From Loxodes magnus (lineage: Eukaryota > Ciliophora > Karyorelictea > Loxodida > Loxodidae), in contig CAMPDV010000009.1 of the NCBI GenBank assembly GCA_946699065.1, forward strand, positions 682,001-746,000: 64,000 nt of DNA, given 5' to 3'. The notes under the pieces are model-generated. The model ran no database searches. It had not been told where the DNA came from and was given only the letters and a program-made list of their open reading frames with translations. Positions 49,194 through 59,528 of the stretch are shown here, in pieces (position 1 is the stretch's first letter; every line of letters starts with the position of its first letter). The position numbers and the translations under genes are program-made.

Positions 49194-49620
49194 AAAATGG
49201 ATGTTGGCCGCATCAGAAAAACTAGTAGATAATCTGGTGCAGTGTATACTGCATTGAGAGTAATCTCGCACTAGATGCCACCACGGGGAAGGGTGGATAA
49301 GCTTCGTTGAGACATACCTAATTTACCCCGAGGGTTCTCTCTTGCATTATGAAAGTTTTACTGATGGGCCTTCTAATTAATGACTCAATAACTAATTCTT
49401 ATTTGAACCTTATTCAAGAAGACTGAAGCATTTGACTCAAGAATAAAGAATAATTTTTAATAAGAAGATTCCCCATTTGGAGAAGATGACATGACTCATT
49501 AACTTCTAGAATTTAACAAGAAACATTAGAACATTTTTCTTAATATTTTTTATTAAATATTAAAAGAGCTGCGCTCATGAGGTGCTACACGCTCTATAAT
49601 CATTTTTATTTATTTATTGA
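49194..49620 (+). repeat. SINE-like element S2 (full length)
   Basis: About 425 bp, close to 85-90% identical by eye to S3 at 56280. It starts AAAATGGATGTTGGCCGC, has a TGCAGT-GTAT-ACTGCA stem-loop (49238-49253), then GAGA-GTAA-TCTC, and a CCACC/GGGTGG stem. It ends in the hairpin with arms GAGC (49566-49569) and GCTC (49591-49594) followed by a TTTATTTATTTA tail. That 3' end also terminates ORF1-type elements E2, E15 and E16. No ORF is present. TAGTAGATAAT slightly resembles a pol III A box, but no convincing B box was found. Confidence 0.75.
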
Positions 49621-50885
49621 AAAAAAACTCTAAAATCTTGATATCATAGCATAATAAATTAACGTGTCTTCACAATTTTTTGATTAGCCACTAGTTTAAA
49701 TGCTCAATACTGATAAATAAATATATCTTGAAAAATGGAGTCATAACAGATTGCTCTCTTAGGATTACTAAGCAGTGCTCACATATCACTTCAAGTCATA
49801 TTTCAAGTCAAATAGTCTCCACAATTGAAGATCATTCCGTTAGAAGGTTCAAGATTAGCCAAAGCAATGAAAGACATAGTCAATTATTGATATTTAATTT
49901 CTCAACCTCTGATGAAGTTTAGCTATTTTTTCTTCATCCCTCGATTGATGATTTAAGTTCCTTCAGAAATTCCACACACTAAAACTTAGGAATCTCTATC
50001 CTAAAATTTTAAAATTATATAATAAAATAATCAGTAAACAAGAAATTGCTTGATTTAGAAGTGGTTACAAAGTAATTAAAAAGTAACTATATTATTTAAA
50101 ATATTTAATTTTATACTATTTAAATTAAAATATCTTTCATTGCTGTATCTCCTTCATTTTATTAATTTAAACAAAAATATATCTAATTTTTATTATTTCA
50201 GCTATTTAATTATTAATTATCAATATAGCATTTAAAAGCCACAGCTTTAAATTTTAAGTTATTTTTTCACTATTTTAATTGAAATTTTGCTTATTTTGAT
50301 AATCTCAAAAATAAAGAAAAACTTTAATTAATCTAAATTTATTATTATTTTAAATGTTAGTAACTCAATGAATATCGAAGAACACAATAAAACAATATTA
50401 AGAATAAGTAAGAATTATATATCTAATATCAAACTAAAACCATTTTATAAAATATTTCTAAGATTTAGTAAAGATATTGTAATACATTTAAATTAAAATT
50501 CAACATTAATTCTATTTTAATTTCAATTAAACTTTTATATAAATGAATATAATACAAAAACCTTATCACAGAAATATTCTAAAATTTAACTTTGTAAGTC
50601 AACATTTTAAAATTTTCAAGTTAAAGTTTGAATTTATAAAATAAAGAAAGTTAATTAATAATTAATTGCTTTATTCATATTTAAAATAATTATTCTATTA
50701 AAAATTAATTAAAATTTATAAAACTTAAAATTTTAATGCCAATTTTTTAAGTATTAAATCACTAGATACATTATAATTAGATGAAGCATTAAAGTTTATG
50801 AGATTAAAATGAATCTATAAATTAGCTGGCTTTTATTTTATTATGCTTTATTTAATTATTTTAATTATAAAAGTCAAAAGTTTCT
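49621..50885. other. Spacer between SINE S2 and kinase copy C
   Basis: AT-rich. A standard-code ORF at 49728-49922 reads MKNGVITDCSLRITKQC and has slightly higher GC than its surroundings, but there is no match to any family in the window. The part 50700-50885 is kinase 3' flank partly shared with copy B. Confidence 0.4.
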
Positions 50886-53444
50886 TCAAGACTAAGGTTG
50901 TGCTTTAAAATAAGAATTCCTCTGCATTTTTTATATTAAATATTAAAGTACTTGCTTTAACTATTGTCTTTCTCTTTCTTACAACTATTCATTAAATAGT
51001 TCTTCAAGCATACCTTTTTCAATTAACTACATATTATATATCTATTAATCAGATTTTTATTTGTTTTACTCATAAATTTCTATTAATGTATTAAACTTCA
51101 TAAGAATTTCAATAATTTCTCTTTTAAATTGTTAATCAAACTAGTAATATTTCTAAATTCTTTAATCGTTTAAAGATGATTTCTTGAAAATAATACTTTA
51201 ATATTACTAAGAATACTACTTGCATTAAATTAGTATTTTATAAGTTTCTCTTATCCAAGGTTTTAAAGATTCTCTATCTTATTTTGATATTTAAGAAAAA
51301 TCCTGAGCACCTTAAGTTAATCTAAAAATATTTGTTATTATTTCTTAGCACTTTTAAAATGAATAGTAGAATATTTTTAGGGCATAATTTAAGTTATCAT
51401 TAAAATTTGTATCTAATTTTTAGAGTTAAACCATATACTTAGCTATTGTCATTCTTCTTTTACAGGTTCAGTTTTCCTACTTTATATTCTAAATAATAAG
51501 CTAAATGTTTTGTTAAGGAATATTAAAATTATTTTATTATTATTGTTATCCTTATAATTGCTTTGAAGATACTTATTCATAATTTGGCTAAGATAACTAT
51601 TCTCTTTAATAGCAATTATTTTAACATTAAGTAACTTATTATTTTTAGTTCTAGTTAAGCTATTGATTTTATTAATTTCCTTGATTTTCAAAATATCAAT
51701 TTACGTAGTTAATAAATTTATTTTATTATTTTTATAGTTATTCAATTATTAACTATTAAGAATCTATTAAACCTTTTAATTATTACTCTAAATAATTAGA
51801 GTTAAAATTTATCAATTCTTAAAATTCATTTTCATTGAGTACTTATCCAACATAAACTTAAGTAGTTTCTTACTTTAGCTTTTTTAAATATTATTCTCTT
51901 TTGTTTAATTCCTAAATAATTTACTCGTATGGAACAATGTAATGCATTGTTTTCTTTCTTATTTATTTCGAAATTTCAATGTATGATTTTTCAATGAACT
52001 AATCTATTTGATTCTAAAGCTAATTTTTTTAAATCTCATATTAATTTTAATACTACTTAAATTCCTTTATTTTAGGATCTATTAAAGCCTATTATTACTA
52101 GTGAGATTTTATAATTTATATTATTATTTAATTATTCTCTAACTCCGCAAGAGATTTTTAAGTTCAAACCAAGCAATTAACTTGCTTACATTATATAATC
52201 ATATTTAAATTTAACTACTTTTAACAACATATATGACATAGATTATGTTGGCATTATAATAGTTTTGGAATGTTATTGTTCAAATCAAATTTATGCTCAC
52301 ACCCGTTACATTTTATTTAATCTTTTAAATTAAAATTATCTATTTTTTTAAATACTTATACACACTCTTGAAAATCCCTTTATATGTTTAATTGTTCTTC
52401 AGATTTATAATTGGATACATTTATGCTAAATTCAAACTTCTTTATTTATTTCTATTATTAATCATTTTAATATTAACTAAATAATTCCCTTTGCTAATTC
52501 TCAAGTTATTTCTAAGTTTAATAAGCTTATTCATTACTTTGAGGATTCAATTTATCTCAGACTATCTAAAAGTTTTTTATTTATTCCTAATATTAATTAT
52601 TATTCATTTAAAATCCTTATTATATTCAAGGATGATTATATATTTCGTATATATCTACTCTATTATTCTAATCTACTACTAGAATCTTTTATAAAACATC
52701 TTTAGCTCCTTATGATATTTCTAATATTTCTCAAGGAAGTTTATTTTAAAACATCCTTTTAAGACTTTAAACTTATGTAGCATTATAAGGGAGAATTCCT
52801 GTTAACATTTCGTATATAATTACTCCATAAGATCATAAATCTGCTTTGAAATCGTATTCTTATTCCAGCAATATTTCAGGAGCCGTATACAAAGAAGTTC
52901 CACACATAGTAGAAGCTAAATCTCCTTTCTTTAACTTTCTAGACAACTTTAAACCTGTCAATTTCAATATTGGTTAATTTTCAAAATAGTGTATCATTAT
53001 ATTATCAGGCTTTATATTCCTATGAAGAATTCTGAATTCTCTTAAATGTTTGAGTCCAGTAAGAATTTGAGCTGCAAATATTTAAACTTATTATTCCTAA
53101 AATCTATTATTTTATTATTATTTGCTAAAAGATCTTAGATCTCCTCCATTGCAGTACTCCATTGCTAAATAAAAATTGTTAGCTGTTTAGATAACCTCAA
53201 AGAGTTGTATAATGTTAATATGCTAAATTTTGGCTAGGTTGTCTTTTTCTTAATCTAGTCTTATTTACTATTATTAATTCAGTTTGCTTTTACTTATTTA
53301 CTTTATAGCAACAAATAATTTTTAGTTATTAGGTTGGTTACTACTGTAAGCTAAATAGACGGATCCAAACTATCCAGAGCTCAATATTTTATCTACTAAA
53401 TAATCTCCTATCTTCTTCTAGCTTGGTTATTATGCATAAGCCAT
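50886..53444 (-). CDS. ULK/ATG1-like pseudokinase, copy C
   Basis: From ATG 53442-53444 ([20 protein letters not shown]) to UGA 50886-50888, a multiple of three giving 852 residues. The fold is conserved, but key residues are changed. The glycine loop is SSGQFG (first Gly to Ser), HRD has become HRN (HRNIKPDN), and the DLG metal motif reads GLK (LKLTGLKLS). The ATP lysine (VAIK), [26 protein letters not shown] and HPWIQ remain. The Asn/Gln-rich linker has grown to about 350 residues. Loss of both catalytic Asp residues means no phosphotransfer. The frame is kept, so it may act as a regulatory pseudokinase, or be a young pseudogene. Start region and loops are closest to copy B, but DLRSFSKQ matches copy A. 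Confidence 0.75.
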
Positions 53445-55106
53445 TTAATTTTATAAATAATTAAATTTTAAAGAATTTATTAATTAATTTATTAAAATAA
53501 ATTAAAATGGAGATAGTTATTTAGGATTTATTAGTTAGTTTATTTGCGATATTAGTTTAGATTTAAAAGTTTTTATTTATTAAAAATGTTTATTATAAAT
53601 GCTTAAAATATATTAGTATTTAAATTACTATTTAATCTAAATTAAAAATTATTAATTCAAATACGTAAATCAAATAAATAAATTTAGTTCATGTCAATAT
53701 TAATGACATTGAAACAAACTTTATCTATTCAGGAATTCACCATTGAAAACACCTTTTATATTTTTTTCCATTAATGAAACACATACTAAAGAATAGTTTG
53801 TACCTGTTATAGTACATGGATTTCGGTTTTATTATAAAAGTGTTAACGAGAGAGGAGGTGTCTATATCTTGGCTAAAGAGAAATTAAACTCTACTCCTTT
53901 TATTTAAGAGACAGATGGAGACCTAGCTCAGATTTTGCACGATAAAACTTGACGAAAAACTCTTCAATTCCTGCTACATACTAGACAACAGCAGAACAAT
54001 AAATATGAAAGATGAAGCTTATGACATTCTCAAGAAAATAGCCAAAGTATTTTACTATAATGCTTACATCCTCCTTGATGACTTCAATGCACTACTAGAA
54101 GAATTTGGTGCAAATCTCTTGAAAACTACGATAAAAATACACGAATAAAACAGTTTGACTATAGAATGACTTGTAGATTATCAATAAGTTTATATCTAAT
54201 GCATTCATTCATAGAGCTAATCATTAATATTACTGTAATGGCTACATATTGGAAACCCAATACTTGAATATTGATTAATTTAATAATTTCTATGCCCACT
54301 ATGATCAACCAATCACGGATTGTATACCTATATCTGTGACTCTAGTTTACAATGCAACCACAAATGTTCCAAAATAACAGCCATTACTCTATAAAATCGA
54401 TAATCTACTTGATCCAAAGGACAGATAAAATTACTAAAATCAGTTTTGAGGAAGTTTTATTTGTTTTTTAACTGTATATTAAGACAAATTAGACTCATAA
54501 AATAGTTTCATCATGAACTTACTTAAGAATATTGCAATGAACAATATAGGAGTAGTCAAATAAAATACTAATTACAATACATTTCTTTTTATTATTTTTG
54601 AAATAAATAGCTCGAAAAGAGCAAATTAGGAGTACAAGAAACTGCTTTTTATGCAAGGAAGAATCAATCAAGTGGTAATAGAAGCTCATTCTTCAGCTAG
54701 AAAACTTAGAAACAAATATATATAATCTTATTGGAAGTGGAAAAAGCTAAGGCTAAATTTAAGTTTCTCAAACTCAATAGAAACCAACGAAAGATGCTCT
54801 GCTAAGCGAAAAATTTCTAAATCCTAAAATAAGGAACTAAATGAATTAAAAAAATCTCTAGGAATCGTTTATTGATAATTGAGAAGTTTTTGTTCTAAAA
54901 TACATAAAAATATTACATAGAAATAAGTCGCTCAGTAATAGAGATACTTAACTTATCAATTACCCATTCTCTCATTTACAAAATTTTGAACTTTTCCAAT
55001 TTTAAGAAATCCAAGAAATCTTTGAGCATATTTCAAGCGGCAAGGTAGCTGAGCTATATAGTATAAAGGGTAAACTCATCAAGTATGTATGAGAAGAGAT
55101 ACAATT

Positions 55107-55117
55107 AATAATATATT
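55107..55117 (+). repeat. Target-site duplication of element E6, left copy
   Basis: AATAATATATT, repeated at 55734-55744 on the other side of E6. Between them lies the element with its tail; outside them LINE-A coding sequence resumes. Confidence 0.65.
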
Positions 55118-55733
55118 GCTTTATAGTAATAATAATAATCTATTTATGTGATTTCACCTTTATTTGGCTAATCACAAATCAAGAGTTTAATGTTAAATAA
55201 AATAAACTTCATATTTGCTGGGATCTTGCTTATCATAAGTCCTGAGGATTTTTAATTAATTTTTTCTGAGAGTTTCCGATGGGTCTATTCCTATTCATTT
55301 CTTATTAAATTCATTAATTGAATGCTGTATATTTGGAGGTTCTTTGTTTAGTTGGAGTATTTTTTTCCGATAGAGTAAACCTTCACTTGTGCAGTATATT
55401 CTAAATATATCTTACATTTATTTGATATTAATCTATTTTATTTTTATTAAAATTGGGAGCAATTTCTACTTTATTTTCTGAACGCTTGCAATATCAGCAT
55501 ATCATTATTTTTCTATAGGGAATATATTTTGTTACAGGTTGTTATTCTATTTCCATTGGAGCATTTTTTATTAAGGATTGCTCTGATTTACACATTTTCG
55601 AGTTTATAATTTCTCTTACTATTTGTTCTGTCTGTAAAATTCTACCCTAAATTTATTGCAAGTATAGGTTTAAATCTAATTCCTATCGTAGTGTTGAATT
55701 TTCCGATTTTAGAGTTTCCATAGAGTTTAAATC
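55118..55733 (-). mobile_element. ORF1-only non-LTR element E6, inserted in LINE-A
   Basis: Minus-strand element, about 616 bp. It encodes METLKSENSTLRQELDLNLY, a degenerate knuckle CWYCKRSENKVEIA (His and last Cys lost) and the C-terminal IYCTSEGLLYRKK in a shifted frame. The 3' end has a 7-bp stem-loop (plus strand 55147-55153 with 55170-55176) and an (ATT)n tail seen as TAATAATAATAAT at 55126-55138. Its start just upstream of an internal ATG suggests 5' truncation or a short subfamily. It is flanked by AATAATATATT duplications. Confidence 0.75.
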
Positions 55734-55744
55734 AATAATATATT
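55734..55744 (+). repeat. Target-site duplication of element E6, right copy
   Basis: AATAATATATT; LINE-A reverse transcriptase resumes directly downstream. Confidence 0.65.
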
Positions 55745-56279
55745 AAGACTCTAAAGAATTCAATAAGTTGAATAACTTTATCATCATCCCTATTCTTAGG
55801 AAAGATAGTAAGAGCTATTGAAAAAACTGTAGACTATTTTCGCTTATTAATATTATACTGAAAATCTACGACAAAGCTTTAACAGAAATGACTTACAAAA
55901 TTCTTCAAGAACGTAACCTCATACATCCAGTTTAAATGAGATTCCTCAATAAGAGACAAACAGCTCACTAAATATGAAAATTGTAGTGGATTATTTAACT
56001 TGATTAGAGTGAAGAAAAAGACTTAACAAAGATGCTTGCAACTCTTATTGATATCTAGAAGATGTTTGTCAGCATTAAGAGAAGGACACTTTTTTCAACA
56101 TCTTAGGAGATTAAAACTACCCTGAAATTGATACTGACACTAGAATCTTTCTACAATAACTTGAATTATTTTTTTCTCATTGTTGGGTAAATTACTACCA
56201 GTCTTCATTTCAACAATGAAGTTATGTAAAGGAGTTCACACGATCCTGCATTTTAACTCCTTTATTATATATTTATTTA

Positions 56280-56705
56280 TAAAATGGATATTGGCCGCGT
56301 CAGCCAAACTAGTAGGTAATCTGGTGCAGTGTATACTTCATTGAGAGTAATCTCGCACTAGATGCCATCACGGGAAGGGTGAATGAGCTCCGTTGAGACG
56401 TACCTAACTTACCCCAAGGGTTCTCTCTAGTAGTATGAAAGTTTGACTGACGGGCCTCCTAATTACCGACTTAATAACTATCTCTTACTTGGACCTTATT
56501 CAAGAAGACTGAAGCATTTGACTCATTATTTTAGAATAATTTTTAATAAGAAGATTCCCCATTTGGAGAAGCTGACATGACTCATTGAACTTCTAGAATT
56601 TAACAAGAAACATTAGAACATTTTTCTTAATATTTTTTATTAAATATTGAAAGAGCTGCGCTCATGAGGTGCTACACGCTCTACAATCATTTTTATTTAT
56701 TTATG
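56280..56705 (+). repeat. SINE-like element S3, inserted in LINE-A
   Basis: Second close copy of S2 with the same start (AAAATGGATATTGGCCGC), the same internal stem-loops, the hairpin with arms GAGC (56653-56656) and GCTC (56678-56681), and a TTTATTTAT tail. It splits the LINE-A RT: DPAFQLLYY lies just left and DIVIKHLQGRNTQLGI just right, matching continuous LLYYDI..TQLGI of LINE-B. TTTATTAT left and TTATTTAT right may be the target duplication. Confidence 0.8.
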
Positions 56706-57808
56706 ATATAGTAATCAAACATTTGCAGGGAAGAAACACACAACTTGGCATTAATCTGCACAATATGATCTTCGTACGCAGAGTATCGGCAAATGACTTT
56801 ATATTCCTTTCTTTTATGTTTAGAGGATGTAATAAGGTATAGATTAGTATAACAGAGTTTTTCAGTGGATTTTTATATAAATAAACACTAGCAAATGTGA
56901 AAAAATCCAATTTGTTAAAAAAAAGAAGATAAAAAATTGAATTGAACTTGAAACTGGATTTGCGTATTAAATAGAAGAACCAAGGGACTTAACTTGGAGT
57001 TATAATACAAGAAAATTAAATTTGATCACGTTTTTTAAATAAAGGACTTTAAATTATTTGGAATCGGTTAAGAAATATGTTTATACTCTCAGTAGATACA
57101 AGAATGCTATTCCCTGACACTTCAAAATGCTCTGTTTATGCTGCCTAAGGCTGAATACAATGGTCTGATTCCTTGAACTTTATTGAGAGGCTTATAGAGT
57201 ATGAAAGAGAAGATTAAAAAAAATATGCGCAAAATGGTGGGGAAGGTTTTACAATCGCCTATCCATGTCTCCAATGAGGCTTTCTTCATATGCCTTAACT
57301 GACTACCATTTATGCATATAATGGCTAAACACTTTTTCCGATTATACTTCAAAAAATGGAAAGAAGATAGGACTTATCCAGAATCAGATATAGGAAGACT
57401 CTTTCTATGTAAATGAAACTAAAAATTTTTGTATTTTTAGTAGGTAAAAAGATACTTTAGTTTTATGGAATTAATAATGACGATCAAATCATGATTTCTA
57501 ACTAGCTATCTATTGATAAATTTATCGAATATATAATAAGAAACAAATTTTATTAAGAACAACTCTACGCTATAGAGACATCCACACTGTATAGATATCC
57601 AGATAACAACTTATAGGATTCCGGAAATTTTCTGTTATAAATTATACTAAAATTACAAGTAATAAAGGAAAGAAATAATTTCATTCTTTAAATTACGTAT
57701 TTAATCTTATAATTTCCAATATGATTTATATACGCGTCATTATACTGTGGAAAACGTGCTATATACATGCGGAAGAATTCATTTAATCATATCTTCGAAT
57801 GTGTTTAT

Positions 57809-57822
57809 AGATTCACTTAGAA
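57809..57822 (+). repeat. Target-site duplication of element E9, left copy
   Basis: AGATTCACTTAGAA, repeated as AGACTCACTTAGAA at 59515-59528 with one mismatch. It is part of the LINE-A C-terminal coding sequence (FECVYRFT). Confidence 0.85.
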
Positions 57823-58032
57823 TTAAAAAAATGGAACAATCTATTCGCCTTTCCAAAAACTTAACTAGAAACGCAAAAAGGAAAGCGGCGAAACAATTAC
57901 TTAAATAACAAAAACTAGAAGAGAAATCGAGCTCCTCATCAGAAGGTAAAATTATGATAGGAACAGCTCAGAAGAATCCAGGTAAGATTGGAGAGAATTC
58001 AGAACTTTTTTTATAGCTCGACTAAATGAAAA

Positions 58033-58048
58033 ATAAAATTTCTGAGTA
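58033..58048 (+). repeat. Target-site duplication of element E8, left copy
   Basis: ATAAAATTTCTGAGTA, identical to 58893-58908. It belongs to the coding sequence of E9 (KISEY). Confidence 0.92.
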
Positions 58049-58060
58049 CTGAAAAAAAAG

Positions 58061-58867
58061 ATGGAGCAGAACATTAGACTAAATAAAAATAAAATAAGAA
58101 ATGCTCGGAAAAAGGCTGCTTAAGTACTTCGATAAAAAGAAAAACAATAAGAAGAATCAAGTTCCGACTCATAAGGTAAAATAATGATCGGAACTTCGCA
58201 AGCTGAGGAATTTAAATCAGATATTTCAGAGGAACTACGACAAAAGATAGAACAAATGTAAAAAATTATATCCTGATACCAAGAAACAATATATAATTAA
58301 GACTTATTAATACGGGAACTTACAACAAACATTGACGTGCAAAATAATGAAATAGAAATCCTTAAGAATCAGCTAATAGAAAACAAGGTAATAACGGAAG
58401 AACAACTTTGAATGTAATAGCAATAAAAATCTTAACGTACATCAAAGATGGAAATTGAAAAAACTTTCACTCCTTTATAAAGTGTTTAAGAACAGAAAGA
58501 AATTAGATATGATAATAACTTAATTAAAAGACTAGAAAATATTGAAAATAAGCTATTTAAAAAACATATTAGTCAAAAGAAGATTAAAAAATAATGTTGA
58601 TATTGCCAATCCAATTACCACTTATTAAGAAGATGCTGAGAATGAAAGAAATTAAATGAAAAGGTATAATAAAGAACATGAAGAGCATTGAATTTTCTAT
58701 GGATAACTCCAACAGGAATATACAAATAAAAACTGTCTATGCGCTCTTTTGAAAGCAATCAGTGGTAACCATCCACATAAAAAAAATGGTCGCGGTATCC
58801 ATCCGAGTCAAAAAAATGGCGGCAGGAACTGGTTGAAAGTCCAGAATATGCCAAAACATTTTTTTAA
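58061..58867 (+). CDS. Retroelement ORF1 protein with CCHC zinc knuckle, element E8 (intact)
   Basis: 268 residues from ATG 58061 (MEQNIRLNKNKIRNARKKAA) to UAA 58865-58867, the last in-frame codon able to end it before the tail; no UGA lies in the final 60 codons. Parts in order: basic N-terminus, EESSSDSQGKIMIGT, coiled coil about 55-150 (ELRQKIEQMQKIISWYQETI, NEIEILKNQLIENK), second helix (LIKRLENIENKLFKK), zinc knuckle C179-WY-C182-QSNY-H187-LLRR-C192, then LWITPTGIYKQK and a basic tail (KKWSRYPSESKKWRQEL). Trp in CWYC and WEWKK are UGA codons. The plan matches nucleic-acid-binding ORF1/Gag proteins. It is the best type sequence for the family, whose members lie at 24-64 kb. No frameshift was found when read line by line. 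Confidence 0.85.
58766..58826 (+). repeat. Two-unit ~30-bp tandem repeat in E8 3' region
   Basis: Units begin ACCATCCACATAAAAAAAAT and ATCCATCCGAGTCAAAAAAA and each ends TGGnnGC-like. The same dimer occurs in E9 at 59389-59448. It overlaps the end of the ORF and precedes the CTGG/CCAG stem. Confidence 0.7.
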
Positions 58868-58892
58868 CATTTATTTTACTATTATTATTATT

Positions 58893-58908
58893 ATAAAATT
58901 TCTGAGTA
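58893..58908 (+). repeat. Target-site duplication of element E8, right copy
   Basis: ATAAAATTTCTGAGTA; E9 coding sequence resumes here. Confidence 0.92.
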
Positions 58909-59514
58909 TCAAGAAATAATTTACAAACAAGGAGAAAAAATCAGAGAATTAATACTTCATAGATGATCAAAATAATGAATTGTTAATAATTAGACGTCAA
59001 TTAATCCAGAATAATTTAGAAACGGAATAATAATTATACTAATAGTCTCAAACGAACCTTAAACAAAATCAAGACATGAGCATTGAAAAGGAATTAATTT
59101 AAAAAGATGTTGCAGAAAAACAGAAAGATGAAAATATTGAATAAAATTTAATAAAACGAATAAATCAGCTTGAAAAAAAAGTATTTTAGAAAAAGCCTTT
59201 GAAAAGTAAACCAAACAATGTTGGTATTGCAAGTCAAGATGGCATTTATTGAAAAATTGTGGTGGCTGAAAATAAATATAAATAAAAGAACAAATAAGTA
59301 CGTGAAAGACTCTTAATAGGCTATGAATTACTGAAACCGGAGTCTATAAAGAAAAATATTTGCTGGAAACTCGGAAGATTTTTAGTGGTACCTCCCACGT
59401 AAAAAACTCGGTCGTGGTATCCATCCACGTTAAAAAAATGGCAGCAAGAAACTGGTTGAGATTCCAGGTATTGCAAGACTTTTAAACTTTAAGTTCATTA
59501 TTATTATTATTATT

Positions 59515-59528
59515 AGACTCACTTAGAA
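59515..59528 (+). repeat. Target-site duplication of element E9, right copy
   Basis: AGACTCACTTAGAA; LINE-A C-terminal sequence resumes downstream (LSDKFPGKNLEKL). Confidence 0.85.

Larger units (their letters stand above)
58049..58892 (+). mobile_element. Intact ORF1-only (half-LINE) non-LTR element E8
   Basis: 844 bp between perfect 16-bp duplications. The layout is a 12-nt leader (CTGAAAAAAAAG), one ORF of 268 codons from 58061, a short 3' region with a ~30-bp tandem repeat and a CTGG/CCAG stem, and an (ATT)n tail (58879-58892). No endonuclease or reverse transcriptase is present, so it must use another element's machinery; LINE-A/LINE-B relatives are the obvious candidates. Its insertion into E9 and perfect duplication make it the youngest insertion here. 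Confidence 0.9.
57823..59514 (+). mobile_element. ORF1-only non-LTR element E9, interrupted by E8
   Basis: Begins TTAAAAAA then ATG 57831 (MEQSIRLSKNLTRN), an 8-nt leader. The N-terminal part carries EEKSSSSSEGKIMIGT, parallel to E8. It stops at 58048 where E8 is inserted and resumes at 58893 with KISEYQEIIYKQGEKIREL. One frameshift follows near 58957 (from LILHR to DDQNNELL). The zinc knuckle is CWYCKSRWHLLKNC (59220-59262), the C-terminal motif LWITETGVYKEKY, and the ORF ends at a UAA before TTTAAACTTTAAG and six ATT units (59494-59514). Without E8 it is about 830 bp. It is bounded by 14-bp target duplications. Confidence 0.88.

Noticed and set aside
49194-49620. tRNA gene in the SINE 5' part
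   Set aside because: TAGTAGATAAT is weakly A-box-like, but no cloverleaf, anticodon arm or GGTTCGAATCC-type B box can be formed.
24129-59514. LTR retrotransposon or virus-like Gag interpretation of the zinc-knuckle genes
   Set aside because: No long terminal repeats, protease, integrase or RNase H follow the knuckle. Short microsatellite tails and variable target duplications (11-16 bp) point to non-LTR elements.
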